In this document: piece after piece, positions 1 through 12,900 of the stretch
Layout: every line of letters begins with the position of its first letter
Position numbering within the stretch: position 1 is the stretch's first letter
Assembly (NCBI GenBank): GCA_024349245.1
Contig: JALDNG010000864.1
Location: forward strand, 1 to 64,000
Reading direction: 5' to 3'
Source: Neodontobutis hainanensis
Taxonomy: Eukaryota > Chordata > Actinopteri > Gobiiformes > Odontobutidae
DNA length: 64,000 nt
Notes under the pieces: generated by a model
What the model was told of the DNA's origin: nothing
The model's database searches: none
What the model saw: only the letters and a program-made list of their open reading frames with translations
Translations under genes and position numbers: made by a program

Positions 1-3000
1 AATCTTACCTAAAAAGGTGATTCCAGATAAATCCTATTATTTTTCTAAATTGTTTTAACCCTTTTATGATTTATAAGATTATTTTCAGCAATGAACCTTA
101 AAATAATTTATTAAAAATACACAAAACTTGAAAACTTTCTGATTTAATTAATTTCAAAAAGTTAGACTACTCTTAAGGTAACAGTCGATATCACGAAAAT
201 TAGCAATTTTCATCATTGATAAGATAAACTTCACAGAGTAAATTAATTTGATTAAGTTTATTTTTTGCATTTTTATCTGAGAATCTAATTTAAAAACAAG
301 CTGATATAAATTCTCAGTCTTCTGTGTTCTAATTCTAACATAAATAATGCGATTAAGATCGAGCATGTGTTTTAACATAGAAATAGTTTTCTCGTAAATT
401 ATATGTGGGTTTTATTATTTTTCCGTCATAAGTGAATAAAAATAATATACCTTTCAACTAAAAATTCAGAACTTGTGTGAATTTAACATCTTAATTCTCG
501 AATTCGCAAAACTATTTGAACGAATTAAAATTTTAATTTCTGTCACTTTTTTCACAATAGTAAATGAAAGTCCAAGATTATGAGAAATTTATTTTAAATA
601 TTAGTACACGAAGAATACTTTAATTACAGGTGTAATATCCAGTTTTACATACAACTACCTAAGAACTCAACGTTCCCTAAAAGATTCGACTTACGGAAAA
701 TGTCCGTGGATATGATTTCTATAAGTTATGAATTTTGTATATTTTCGTCTTGAGAACATTTTTAAGCGGGCCTTTTTTACGTGTAAATATCCATTTCAAA
801 GATATCGGCGCGAAATTGTTATTAAGCTTTTTATTAAAAACCAAAAATACTGAAATTATTATCTATGATCAGACTGACATTAATTTTATAACAAAACACC
901 ACGAATTTTCATTAAAATGTGACCATCTAATTTTAGAAATATTAGTTGACGGTTTAAAAACTTTTAAAATATGTCGCCATAGCGGACTACTCTTATATTT
1001 TACATAGATTATGTGAAAAAATTACTGGGAAGATGATCATGTGCCATATCATGCTTATTTGGTAAGATCTAATCATGAACTCGTTGACATATCTTTTATG
1101 TTTTGAAGATTAAAATAAAATCAACACTTGACAGTTTGCAAACCACTAATCTTAAATTAATTTAACCGAGGCACAAAAAATTTTTACGAAGAGAAGCTGT
1201 TCAAAATAAAAAAAACGAATGATTCTGTACTCGATAGATCAAATCAACGAAAATTTTGTCGCTAAAATATAAATTCTTTTTATCAACTCAAAAATTATTA
1301 ACTTCATAAAAATAGGGTAATTTTGTGATAAATTCTAAAATTATTAACATGCAAAATCTAACTAAACATAATTTTACGCCGCAACCACACAAAACTAACT
1401 TTTTAAGTGTAATGGTGTTAGAAATGACCAAAAATTTAAAATGTTTTGAACTGTGCGAAATTCTGGATAAGGTTATTTATTTGAAATTTCATGTATTTGT
1501 GTCATTCTTTCCACTTTCAATAGTTCTCTATAATTAAATGGACTGATCACAATAGATTTTAAAATTTTGATTTAATCTAGCCGATAAAAAGAAAACATGA
1601 TATCTTTGAAAAATAAGAATTATTTTAACTTCACGTGTATTAATGTATTACGTATGCTAATTAAATTAAATTGAGGGAAAAGTTCATCCCTATGAAAGGT
1701 TCGAGGGGTCTTAAATAAGGATAATTTTCACTCAACTTCACATTTTGCTGAATTATGCATCGATAGTACTCATAAAAATGGGTAAGAATCAGTTGCTTAT
1801 CTACTCGACGGTTATGTATAAACAGTGCCATTATTTAAAAAATTCTTTTGTGAATTTCGAAACTAGTTTAAATAACACCAATTTTTCATTTTATATGGTT
1901 GTTAGAATTCAATAGGTTTAAAAAGTAAATTCAAAATCGCAACGAACTATCCCGAATGCTTATATGGCTATAAAAAAATTGACAAAAACTTTGAGGTTTC
2001 GGGAATCCAAATGTATTTGAATTAAATTATCGTATTGTTCATTGTTTTGATACAATACCAAGCATGACATTTGTTCGGAAACATTGAGACTTGTTGATAA
2101 ACTATTCCGTCAATATTAAGAACGAATTTTAAGATTGGATCAGGTGAAAATGGTCAATAAAAAGTCTTTATTGGCTTAAATAAGACATTTTATTTTCAAA
2201 TACTAACTTTCAATTCAAATGTTTACATCGTTGATGGTGGCAAATTTTATTCAGAGCTGATAAAAAAGCAAGACTGAGTTTTTGTATATTTAATGAATTT
2301 AAAACTTTTACCCAAAATTATCTTTTTCAATTACAACTGTTTTTTCCATGTCAACTCATTCAATTTGAATCAAAGTTCGTTCAAAAATTTTTATCCAAGA
2401 TACACAATACAAAGATAGATGTAACTTTTCTATCCTCTAGCTTTATAATTGTGATGCTCTTGATTATATTTTTTATTTGTAAACATGAATCAATGTTGGT
2501 CTTTCCTGAAATGTTAAATTCAACGTTGAAGTCAAATAATACATTTATGTGCTAATGGTTGGCTCATTTCACCGAAAATGTATGGGTAATCAAAATAGCC
2601 TGAAAAATAAGTTTAAAATTTGGTAAAAGCTTCTTTTTGCACAATTATCCCCAGAATGAACAAGTTTCCCAGGGACTAATAATTTAACGTTTACCTCCAG
2701 TTTATAAAAAAGCAACTTGTGATTATGATGCCATAGTCAAATATAGTGTCAAAATATGCATGAATAATCAAATTAATTAGAGATTTTTTCAGCAAAAGTA
2801 GAATTTCATATGACCTGAAAACAAAAACAAAAAATATTAATTTTTTTAATTTAACGTATTTAGGCAGTATAAAATTTAGTATTAAAATATTCGCATGAAA
2901 TATGAATAACCTTGGCGTTCACCGCCAATAGTTACATAGCTGAGTTTTTGTTGTTTAATCCTAAAAATAGCTTTATTATTTAATTATTTAACAATTATTC

Positions 3001-3213
3001 ATAGCTACTGCGGTATTTTAAGAATATTTCATAATAGGTATAAATAAAGAGTTAATAACAGCCCGAATAAGCGATATTTATAAATTAATATCATAAAAAC
3101 AAAGAAAAAAGTTGAATAAAACGATTCAATTATGGTTAAATCGCTCAAAGTTATTCAAGATATTTTGGATAAAAGCTGAAAATTGCCGACCGCATTATTG
3201 TGTAATTTGAGAA
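1..3213. other. AT-rich intergenic region, no secure gene
   Basis: Very AT-rich DNA with stop codons dense in all frames. The only stretch that caught my eye is 700-1160 on the plus strand, where a 90-codon open frame (735-1007) can be joined to an upstream ATG at 700 by a 20-nt GT-AG interval (747-766), and further short open pieces follow to about 1160. No family is recognisable and several alternative joins are equally good, so no gene is called there. Nothing else seen. Confidence 0.6.
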
Positions 3214-4022
3214 ATGACAGAGACGGAAACTGAATTAGAGTTAGAAAGCGAAGTATCGGCGAGTTCAGGTAATTCACAAGATGAAGATGCTCATATGCCT
3301 GTCAGGAATTTCGTTGACTATTATTTTTGTAATTTGAAAAATAACCTTTATACGACGACAAATTAGAAGAGATAAGAAGATGCAGAGAACTATATGCTGA
3401 TTGGCAGCATAGATACAATCATCTTGGCCCATTTTTTACTCTGCCTCAACACCTGGTCAACAAGAAACCGTGGGATCACGATCCTTTCAAGCCAAACATG
3501 AAAAATCGACTCCGAAACCCGTTTACCCCTTACGACGTTTTTCCTTGCTTGAAAATAGAAACCGCCAAACGGCTTAAGTATGCTCATAAATCCGGAATAT
3601 CCAGGTTTTAATTAAAAACATCATTATTTTAAATTTTCAATCTTATTTTTGAAAATTTCATATCGTTACCCAGACTCCTAATTTTAGGTAACGTAATTGA
3701 GATCATTCTAAAACGGTTTAAAGAGTCAGGTTTAGGTGATTCACCATCGTATAAAATGACGGAAGCTCAACTCAGTGACATTTTAGATAGAATAAAAAAC
3801 GAGGTTCTCAAATCTGGAAGAGCTTGTGATTATGATACATATTTGGGTAAAAAATTTACTCCTAGGCAGGAGCGAAATCTAGTTTACGCCAACCCACCTC
3901 ATAGCTACTCGATCAGAAAGATACCAATAGTTGAGGACGAGGAGAATATTTTACCACATGAACTGTTAATTTGGAAAATATGTCAAGTTTGTAACAAATA
4001 CGACGTCAGTGATGAAGAATAA
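3214..4022 (+). CDS. Three-exon gene, conserved-looking protein of unknown family
   Basis: Proposed exons are 3214-3268, 3367-3604 and 3674-4022, giving 213 residues that end at TAA. The start is the first ATG of an acidic leader (MTETETELELESE). Intron 1 (98 nt) runs from AG|GTAATT to AAATTAG, intron 2 (69 nt) from CAG|GTTTTA to TACCCAG; both keep one open frame. Exon 2 is rich in Trp, Pro, Tyr and Arg (for example HLGPFFTLPQHLVNKKPW, then RNPFTPYDVFP); exon 3 is charged and includes DYDTYLGKKFTPRQER and YANPPHSYSIRKIP. There is no signal peptide or membrane segment, so a soluble intracellular protein is likely. I do not recognise the family. These introns are much longer than those of the other genes here. 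A tempting donor at 3329 was rejected because it creates a stop. The exon joins are inferred; the coding nature of exons 2 and 3 is fairly secure. Confidence 0.68.
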
Positions 4023-6680
4023 AAATGTTAATTTTACTCTGATTGAAAATATCAATCAAATAATTTTTTTAATTTTAGCATTAGGTATTTTTTAATTATA
4101 TTGTATGAGCTGATTTATAATGATAGACTTTGACTATTTTAATTGAGTTAAAATTCCAAAATTCGTAATAAAACGTTAGCCGGGAATCAAGCTAATAATA
4201 CACATGAGAGAAAAAGGAATGAGACGGAGTATAGGTTTAACCTGTTTTTAATTTTCAATTTGGGATTTTAATCAGTCAATCTTGTTTCAGAATATTCCAG
4301 AAAATGAAGAAGAAATAAATTAAACGAATGTTTTCTTCAGATAATAATTAAATTCTAGGAACTAACAAACCTAATCCCTTGAGATAGCATTTTATTATTT
4401 TCAGAAAATGTTATAATAATAGTTTTTGGATTTTACTTCCACCAAATAAGGCATAAATACGTTTTAATTCAATAAAATAATTTCTTTCCTTTCTTAGTTC
4501 ACCAAATTATGAACGAATTTGTTTTTGAGCAGCGATGACATATTTTGTTGAGTTTGATTTAAAACTAACTAAATGTCTTAATAAGCGTTTTGAAACGGTT
4601 GACGCGAAAATCTACTTACCTTGATAGAAATAAAAGATTCCTGGTATAATATTTCACAACGAACTCTTCAACGCATGCACACATAATTGAAGAAATAGTT
4701 TAAATAATTTGTAGCTTCTAAAGTTATTTCTTTGATAAGCAGAGGAAAACACAAGTGACCAAACAGTGAAAGGCTGCATCCAATCTAAATCGCACCCTTT
4801 AAGGTCTTTTCGATAATCATTTCTCCGGCTTTCGGTTTTTTGGAAGATGTCTAACTACAATAAAACTTTCAATATCGAGTTTAAGACCTAATATTACTGT
4901 GCAAAATATGAAACTTTTTTAGAAAATCAACGTAAAAATAATTCGTTTTATTTTAAAATTAAAAAACAAAACAATAGGACGTGCACAGTAGAGTTCCATT
5001 TATATTCCCCCATTTTTTACAGATATTGTTTTTCCCATGAAGTTTTTTTCGAAACATTAAAACTATTGAATAAAAGTTAGCACAGTGCTCAGAAAATGAT
5101 AAAAATTTTGCGCTTTTACATCTGCGCAGTTTTAAATTGAATGGTATTTCAATATATCTGAGAGTCATTGAATCCATTTTTAAATTTCGAAAATTCAATT
5201 TTTTTTTTATTTTAAGATCATAATTCTTTAAATTATAAATTTTTTAGCTCTTTTACATTTTTTCAGTTTATAATAAAAAAATTAATATGAAACATGTTTT
5301 TATTTGTATATTTATTCGTGAAATTATTCTCTCATGTTTGACTCATTCAGATCTTACTATTAGATAATGTGATAACTCAAAATTATGTATTTTAACAATT
5401 GTGATACTTGTTCTGTGACGTTAAATTTCGTGCATCTGCTTTCATGGAAATTTAAATTTATTTTGTCAATAGAAAGTGATTTATTGTTTCAGAAAACTGT
5501 CCTTCAGTGTTAAGATTCACCAAATCATAAGATCGTTCCCATGGATTATAATAATCATTAGAATGTTATTTTTGTTCCTTTCATTGAAAAACATTAAAAT
5601 TAGCGAGAATAATAAACGCGTCGACTATATTTATATTTCGGCATTGCCATCAAAGTTTTAAACATTTTGTCAAAAACACATGCTATGAAATTTACATACC
5701 ATTCTTAAAAAACCGCGCATGAGCATAATACAGGAGAAGTCTCCCGTGTTGCATGAATGTATCCTTTGAATTTGTTTTGAATGCCATAATGCACTTTCGA
5801 TTATATGAGTGTTGGCCTCTGTTTCGGCGCCTGCGAAATTTTAGGAATTGTTTATACCAAGTAAGAAAAATCATTATCTTCAAAAATTTAGTATTATTTC
5901 ATGAAACCACTTTTTATTCGAGTTACTTAACATATTTTAATAAATATCTCTCGTTCCCATCTGGTACACGAAAGAATATAAGTATGGATTTAACAGGTGA
6001 TTCCGTCAAAATATCTTCAACATTAACCAATATTACCTTATTGTAATTAACATGACCAAATTTAGTCGATCGATTTCCAATGTAACTTCACGAATACATA
6101 TTGGCTAGTTTTATTCGCGACTTTGATTCACATGCATCCATGCAGAATAAAGATTATTCAAAAGTATTTTCAGATCTAGTTGATGTGTTTTAAATGGATG
6201 TCTATGTTTAAGGTTCAACTCTACAATTTTTTTTGAGTATTAAGATGAAACAAATGAAATATTTTTACCCATTCTGCTGTCGAGAGTATACTATATAAAG
6301 AAAAGATACTTTTATTTCATCTCCATGTTCTAACTAAACCCTTTAAAGATCTAGCTTTAACAACCTCTACCTTTTGTTCAGTTTTGATATCCATATAATT
6401 TATTCATCAGTCTAAATTTTCGGCTAAATCTTGGTTGAATGAGTCACTTGAACAAAGTGTGGTTTTCGAACGGCTGAGAATATTCATTTTATGAGAATAA
6501 GCAGATATCGTCGTGTATCGCTAATAATCGTTTGAGTGAATAAACTACTTTTAATCCCTTAATATTTCTCCCATTATCACCACTAACGTGATATTTTCAT
6601 CAGAATAAGTTATAATTTCCTCCATTAAAGATAAAATATTGGGTATGGAGTTCTGTTCTAATTCGTTACTCACGTCAGAC
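4023..6680. other. Intergenic region with weak coding-like islands
   Basis: AT-rich, no secure gene. Two islands have better base composition. On the minus strand at about 4660-4870 two frames stay open for some 45 codons. On the minus strand at 5580-5835 an open stretch follows a TTTCGCAG acceptor-like site and contains THIIESALWHSKQ, and a second open stretch in another frame contains FDKMFKTLMAMPKYK. They could be exons or a frame-shifted relic, but I can neither join them convincingly nor name a family. Confidence 0.5.
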
Positions 6681-6955
6681 TCAACTAAGAGAAGGGGATT
6701 AGGAGGTTGAGCATATCTATGCTTCATTCAAGGAAAAATTTGTTCATATTATGCATTTAAAGGAAAATTTACCAGATTTCTTTAAATTAGGGAAACTACC
6801 TTCAAACTTACAAGAGGAATGAAGGTCAAGCCACGTCTAGACGAGCCTTCATACCCCCTTCCCTCAAAGTTAGCTTTTCGGGAGGCTGCTGCTCTTTGAA
6901 AGGAGGTCGGGAGCACCTAAATACATATTACATTTCTAGCTACTTGTGGGACAAC
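6681..6955 (+). pseudogene. Ribosomal protein S14 pseudogene fragment retaining an intron relic
   Basis: This stretch aligns by eye to the middle of the intact RPS14 gene at 49257-49802 (which is on the other strand). It covers most of exon 2, intron 2 and exon 3. The run GGAATGAAGGTCAAG is identical, and one frame still reads GMKVK...DEPS before drifting. The position of the 20-nt intron 2 is still occupied by a diverged intron-like sequence ending in TTAG followed by GGAAACTA. Keeping the intron means it arose by duplication of genomic DNA, not by retrotransposition of a spliced mRNA. Stops and indels break the frame (for example after GAGGCTGCTGCTCTT). Similarity fades upstream of about 6681 and past 6955. 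An ATG at 6645 may be a relic of the original start, but similarity there is too weak to claim. Confidence 0.85.
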
Positions 6956-9900
6956 ATGATACTGAGATAAATGGTCGTAAGGCGAAAATGCAACTCAATT
7001 TTCAACAGAATCAAGAATATAATTTTTTAAGATTTGCAATGATAAAATTTCTCATACTTTTACAAATAATATCTATAAAGAACAACAAATTGTCATGTTA
7101 ATGTGAGTTGCAAGCTTACCTTTTGTGCCACAATTAGGATATAACACCCTCCTTATAATTAAGACGTTGAGCTTTTTTCTTAAATTAAACAACACGCAAC
7201 TTTTGATGGAATGAATTAGAGGTGATTTAAAGTTAAGGTACACTTTAATTTTTCAAGATGTTGGTTCTGAGTTAATAATATTTTAAAATATTTTTGCTAT
7301 ACTTTGGTTTATAAAACAAGAAAAAACAGTTTAGATGTTACAGAGGAGTACCTTATGCATACGCCTTCCACATCTGCTTTGAAAGAAATTAATAATCAAG
7401 GCGACTTTAAGAAAACAGTTATAAAACGGGGTTGAGAAACCTGGTGACATGGTGATAACAACATAAATGATTACTGCGAAAGTTGATAACCCTATTCCAA
7501 CGTTACGAGAAGCCATTTGACTGTCGAATGAAATATGAACAAATTGATATCCATTACTCTAGTTCAAATGAAGTTTCTTATAATTTTGATGTTTACATGG
7601 AAAAGATACTAAGCATGCTCAATGAGATATTTCTGTACGAAATATTCTTAAAACAAATATTTTGAAAAATTTTTGCGATTTTAATTGAACCTGCTTTTAA
7701 GGTCCCTGATAAGCTTCAACCTGTGCGAATCAACCTGTGCGAAATTGCATTATGTTTTTAATAGATTCATTTTGATGCCTACATTACATGCTAGCTTTCA
7801 ATAAATTTTTAAAAATACATACTTGAATGTACTGTTAGATAAGAACTCCTTATGTAATTCAAACATTTATAAAGTTTTAAAATTTCTAAAACTTTTCATT
7901 TTGAGTTTTTCTGAAAATTAACGTCAATAAACTTGTTATGGGAGTATTTTTTGAGGGCCGTGTTATTATTATTCATGATATATATTAAAAAACAAGTAAA
8001 ACTGAAGATTTAGTTTGTTATAACGCTTTTTGCAATTTACAACTTTTACGTTTGAGATATTTTTCGTAGATTAATTTTGTAAAATACTTTTGAAGAGATA
8101 CGACTGACTTTAAATGCAATGAGATAATTTTTTGGAGATAAAAGTGATGTTTTCGATATCTGCTTTAATTTTTTGGTTTATAAAGAAATAATTTTAATTT
8201 GATATTAAACTGAAAAAATATTAAGATAATCAATTTTTTGGAATAATTAAAACAGAAAATTTTCGATTTTTATACTTTAAAAACTATTTAAACTTCAACA
8301 ACAGCTCAAATAAGAATAGAAAGATCACACGAGATCATCAATCAGAAGCGTAAGAATGTCAAAGTATTTTTAGTTTCAGAATCAATAAATTAAGATTTTT
8401 GAAATTATAAAATTTAGTTTCACGTCTGTTTACGCTTTTATTTATATTTCGAAAACTTATAGGTGCAAACAGGAGTTTAGGATTTTATTTTATAGTCATA
8501 CAAAGTATAAGATAATATCATTGTTCTGATAAACCAAACTTCATTTATTTTATTTTAGGATCAAAATTTTAAAAATAATTTTATCATGTTTTAAAATATA
8601 TGTATTCAAAAAGTTTATCAACCAGGAAATTTAAGAGAATTGTTGATACAGGAAGAATTTATGGACAAATTCTTATTATAACCTTCTAGTTTAAAATAAT
8701 CGCGTGTCGTTTTAATATAATAATTTGCAAAAGATTTTTCGGATATTTGTATCCTATACTTACCAATAAAACAACATATATTTTACAAAATTTATTTACT
8801 GACATCGTATAAATTTTCATTTCACAATTTTCCCAGAAAACACACGATTTTAATTTCAGATAATTGTAAATTCGATCATACCTTCATACGTTTAATAAAT
8901 TTTTTCTTAGAGAACAATAAAATAAAATTTTTTTTGACGTTTTATCATGCTTATATAAATATTTGAACTATCATATTAAAGTTGATAAATTTGTCAATGT
9001 GATAGTTAATAATCTTTATCTGTATAATGAATTTGAATACTCTCGATAAAACATGAAAAAGAAAATTTACCGAATAATAAAAGGCATAATTGGCGATAGA
9101 TTAACTTTTATTCTCCACATTATATCAAAATAGATAACACGTGATTTAGTTATGATTACATATCTAGGGTATATTGTAAACTGTTAACTATCTGAAAACA
9201 AACAAGTTAAAATATCATGTTTTCTCTCGATAGAGCTGGTGAATATTTTCACTCAAAATCTGGAAAGGGTTGTCATTAAAGTTATTTTTTAAATTTGATG
9301 AGGCTAAAAAGCTGAAAATAAGACTATATTTTTTCATATTCGATTTAGGTAATTTTTTCACTTCTTACTCACGGTTTCATTTTCGGGTTTCGATCTAAAC
9401 GTTAATCTCACTCAAAATTTTGTGTTTTAAATAAACATAAGATGGTTCTCGAAGAAACGCGTTGAGATAAGACACGTGTTTGAGAAACGTGATTCTCATC
9501 TCTTTCGCTTGATGGGTCTTTGAAAAATTAGGTTCATCATCGAATGTTTAACAGGAATTTACATGCTCTTAAGTATAAGAAAGCGTTCAATGGATAAGAG
9601 TTTAATTCTAAAGTATCAAATCTTTTGGTGGTTTTCTCTGCCCCATGAATAAATAATTTTATAAAATGATAAAAGAAGCCTTCGATGAGAAATATAACGA
9701 ATTTTCAAATTGTTGATTGTAATGAGCAACTAGGAGTGAACGAGGGCTGATTCAGTTTTATCAATCGAACTTGTAAGTATTTCATGGTCTGTTTATTCGA
9801 AAGTAACTTCATAAAAAATATATTATCGAATCAAAAGATTTTTTTAGATGTAGCAAAATTTGAGTGAGAAAAAAACCAGTTATTTAACATGAAATTTTGA

Positions 9901-12900
9901 ACTAAAAAGTCACTAAATATTCCAAAAACATGGAAAGTTTGATACATTAAAATTTCTGCATTTTTCAAATATTTTAAAATTAACTTGATCAATTTTTTTT
10001 AAAAAGGAACTAGCCTTGACTTTTGGGTGGCGCATCAATAGATCTTTCATCAAAAATCGTAAATGTATATTTGGTTACTGAAAAATGTTCACACCAGAGT
10101 CGTTGGATGCAATTTTTCCCGTCGATTAATTGTATTTAACTCTTGTTCCTGTGTGGAAATATTGGTGATTGTTGTGATATTCATTTAAAATGGATAACAA
10201 TGAATAAAATATCTCACCTTTGTGAATTTTATAAATCCACATGAAGTCAAAACACTGAATTAAAAACTTATTAAAATGTTTGTAATATTAAAATAATTCA
10301 TTCTTTTGGAAAATTATTCAATCAAAATGTTGAGCGTTTCATCAAGGAAAAATGCACTTGTTCAAAAAATAGAGTTGAACACTCCTTATTAAATTTTTGT
10401 TGTTTTGTATTTTATTTATCCTTCAAAAAATGCTATATTTGGGTGTCCAGCAAAGATATATTAAACCTATTGGGCCTAATTTGGAAGAAAGTTAAAGTTC
10501 ATATAAGCCCGTTAATAAAACTCTGATTACCATGTTCCACCGTTTATAACTTTACCATTTTTGCACTTTTATCCTTGTATAGACACTAGTTTTGGGACTG
10601 TATAGGACTCTCCCTCATTTAAAATCTTACTATTTTCGTGGTCCACTTGAACAACCTTACATACGCGGCATTTGTTGAGTGGGATTGATCAATGAGATTC
10701 AGTTTATTTTCATTTTTTAGTTTTCTCTATTTAAATCTTTTGCACTTAAGTTACTTTTTAAAGTCTTAAGATATCAAGTGCCAACATTTTTCACATATTT
10801 TGTATATTTTGGTGTTATCCAGACAGTTAATTCATTTATTATACAACTTTTACCAAAGAGGAAAAAGTTCTTAATTTTAAAGCTGATCCAAAATTTCAAT
10901 CATCGAGTCGGTAGAGATTTTTTTGAATCTGATCCTTATCAAATACTCAAGAATTAAAATCTGTCTTTCAAATAATTTGAAGAAAGTTGATTAAATCTTA
11001 GTTTTCTTAAAAAAGCGTACATTTATTTTGACTGATAAAAAGGCTCAACAGGACGAATTAAATTCATCAGAAAAATAAGGATTTTCATACTTGATGTCAA
11101 CGAATACGTTTATTTGTGATTTTAACTCAAACTGAAATTGTGAACTTGTTTTTGTGAAAACATCTGTATTTGAATTTGCCCATAATTCTATGTGTAATTA
11201 ATGACACAATGAGTACAATTTATTTCTATCCCATGTAAACTTAGGGAAAGTCTTAGTTTTATTATGATTATAATTTGTCATAATCGCCTTTTCCCGTTCT
11301 TCAAACTTTGATATAAATAATTATTCATTTATCAAGTTAGAGTGAGTGGCAAAAACTCTTTAAATAAATAACCTGACAGATGGTTATACTTTTTAAAACA
11401 ACCAAACAAACATTTTTAAAAATTTTAGTCTATTTCTAATAAACTAAAGACTACAGTTTTATTATATGGCTGAGTATCCACACGTTTTACTCATCTCATG
11501 TAATCAACAATTAAAGAAACAAATTTATTGAAAATTATCATTAACTTTTCTAACTATGAAAAATTTATTATCCTTAACTAAAATGCAGTAAATTTGCTAT
11601 TTTTATAAAAAAGGAGCTTTACGTTATATTTTCAAATTAAAAAGATTTCAGTGTTACAGTATTCCCACTACAGAGAAAATACTGTCAACGAAACAAGTAA
11701 ATACTGTTTTCTCCTTACTTTTTAACAGAGACGAAATTCCTGTCCAATCTCATCCACACAAAATAATACTCGGAAGTAATATTCGATGAAAAACGTGTCA
11801 TAGGTTTGCATTTGTTACCGGAAATGAACAAAAAACAACTAAATAACAATTCGGTAGATGGTAAAATTGTGAGCGAGATAAAAAAATTTAGGCTCAATAA
11901 AACTTCAATTGTAACTCAATGTGTCATTAAAAAGAGTGACAAATTTTTTAATCGTGTAATCATAAAACGTATATTAAAGAACTGGTGCGATTGTCTTATC
12001 AAATAAATTACACGTAATACGGAACTAAATACTTTTTAACAAACTAAGGCAAAAACTCTCATCGAGAAACATCAAATAAACCAAAAACTTGAAATTTTTG
12101 TCTTCACCTAAAAAATTTGATCAAAAGTTTTCTTGGTGTATCGATTGTGGTCATATACGAGTCGAAATATAATGAAAATAATACAGCTATGAAATAAACC
12201 AAAATAGAATATGTTCTTTCAAGCAAAAATAATTTTTTATCTTTTAATAACTACGATCACATTTTTTGAAATTATGAAAAATTGAATTTTCATAATGTTA
12301 AGATGTTTTATGGTTACTTTATGGAACTAAATACTCCAATATTTTCTCAAATCAGATGAATATGTGAAAAAATTCTCCTCAAAATATTATAAAAATTGAA
12401 TAATTGTCAAGCTAAATTTTTATACCGTCCATCTGATTCAAAAATTCCACATAGTTTTATATAAACTGTATAAATCAAACAAACGTTGAAATTGATCATT
12501 TGTGGATGGATTTTATCAATCTCTTAAAGTCGTGTAAATTTAACCATATGAACTATTTAGTAAAATAAAATTTAGCGACAATGCATTTTTGTTGGGTTTC
12601 ACGATTAAAAAGCCAAACTAAACATTAGTTTAAATCTGTTGTTCTTATAAAACGTCTGATAATAAAGGAATTGAATAAATAATTTCTCTCCAGTTTTTAT
12701 GTTGTAAAATATTTCACCTTTTAAAATTAACATCAAAGTTTTTTTTAAACTAGTTAAAAAATAAAAAACATAAAATTCTTTAAAAGGCTCTTGCATACTT
12801 GACAATGAGCAAATTGCGAATTTTATTTTCCACATGACATACCTTAAATTAAGCAGAATGAACTCACTGAAGGTCCTTTCATTTTTCAATCTTTATTAAG

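Noticed and set aside
700..1160. Possible multi-exon gene with 20-26 nt introns
   Set aside because: Several mutually exclusive joins are equally open and no family is recognisable; the evidence does not single out one model.
3329..3366. 38-nt GT-AG interval as intron 1 of the 3214-4022 gene
   Set aside because: Joining exon 1 to exon 2 there produces TAA at the junction in every frame; the donor at 3269 gives an open frame.
10018..10139. Coding-like 40-codon frame on the plus strand
   Set aside because: A second frame over the same bases looks equally protein-like, which shows that such short islands are not reliable here.
10550..10700. Minus-strand Cys-containing frame resembling a retroelement zinc motif
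   Set aside because: Only two Cys are close together, an in-frame stop follows, and no further domain could be found.
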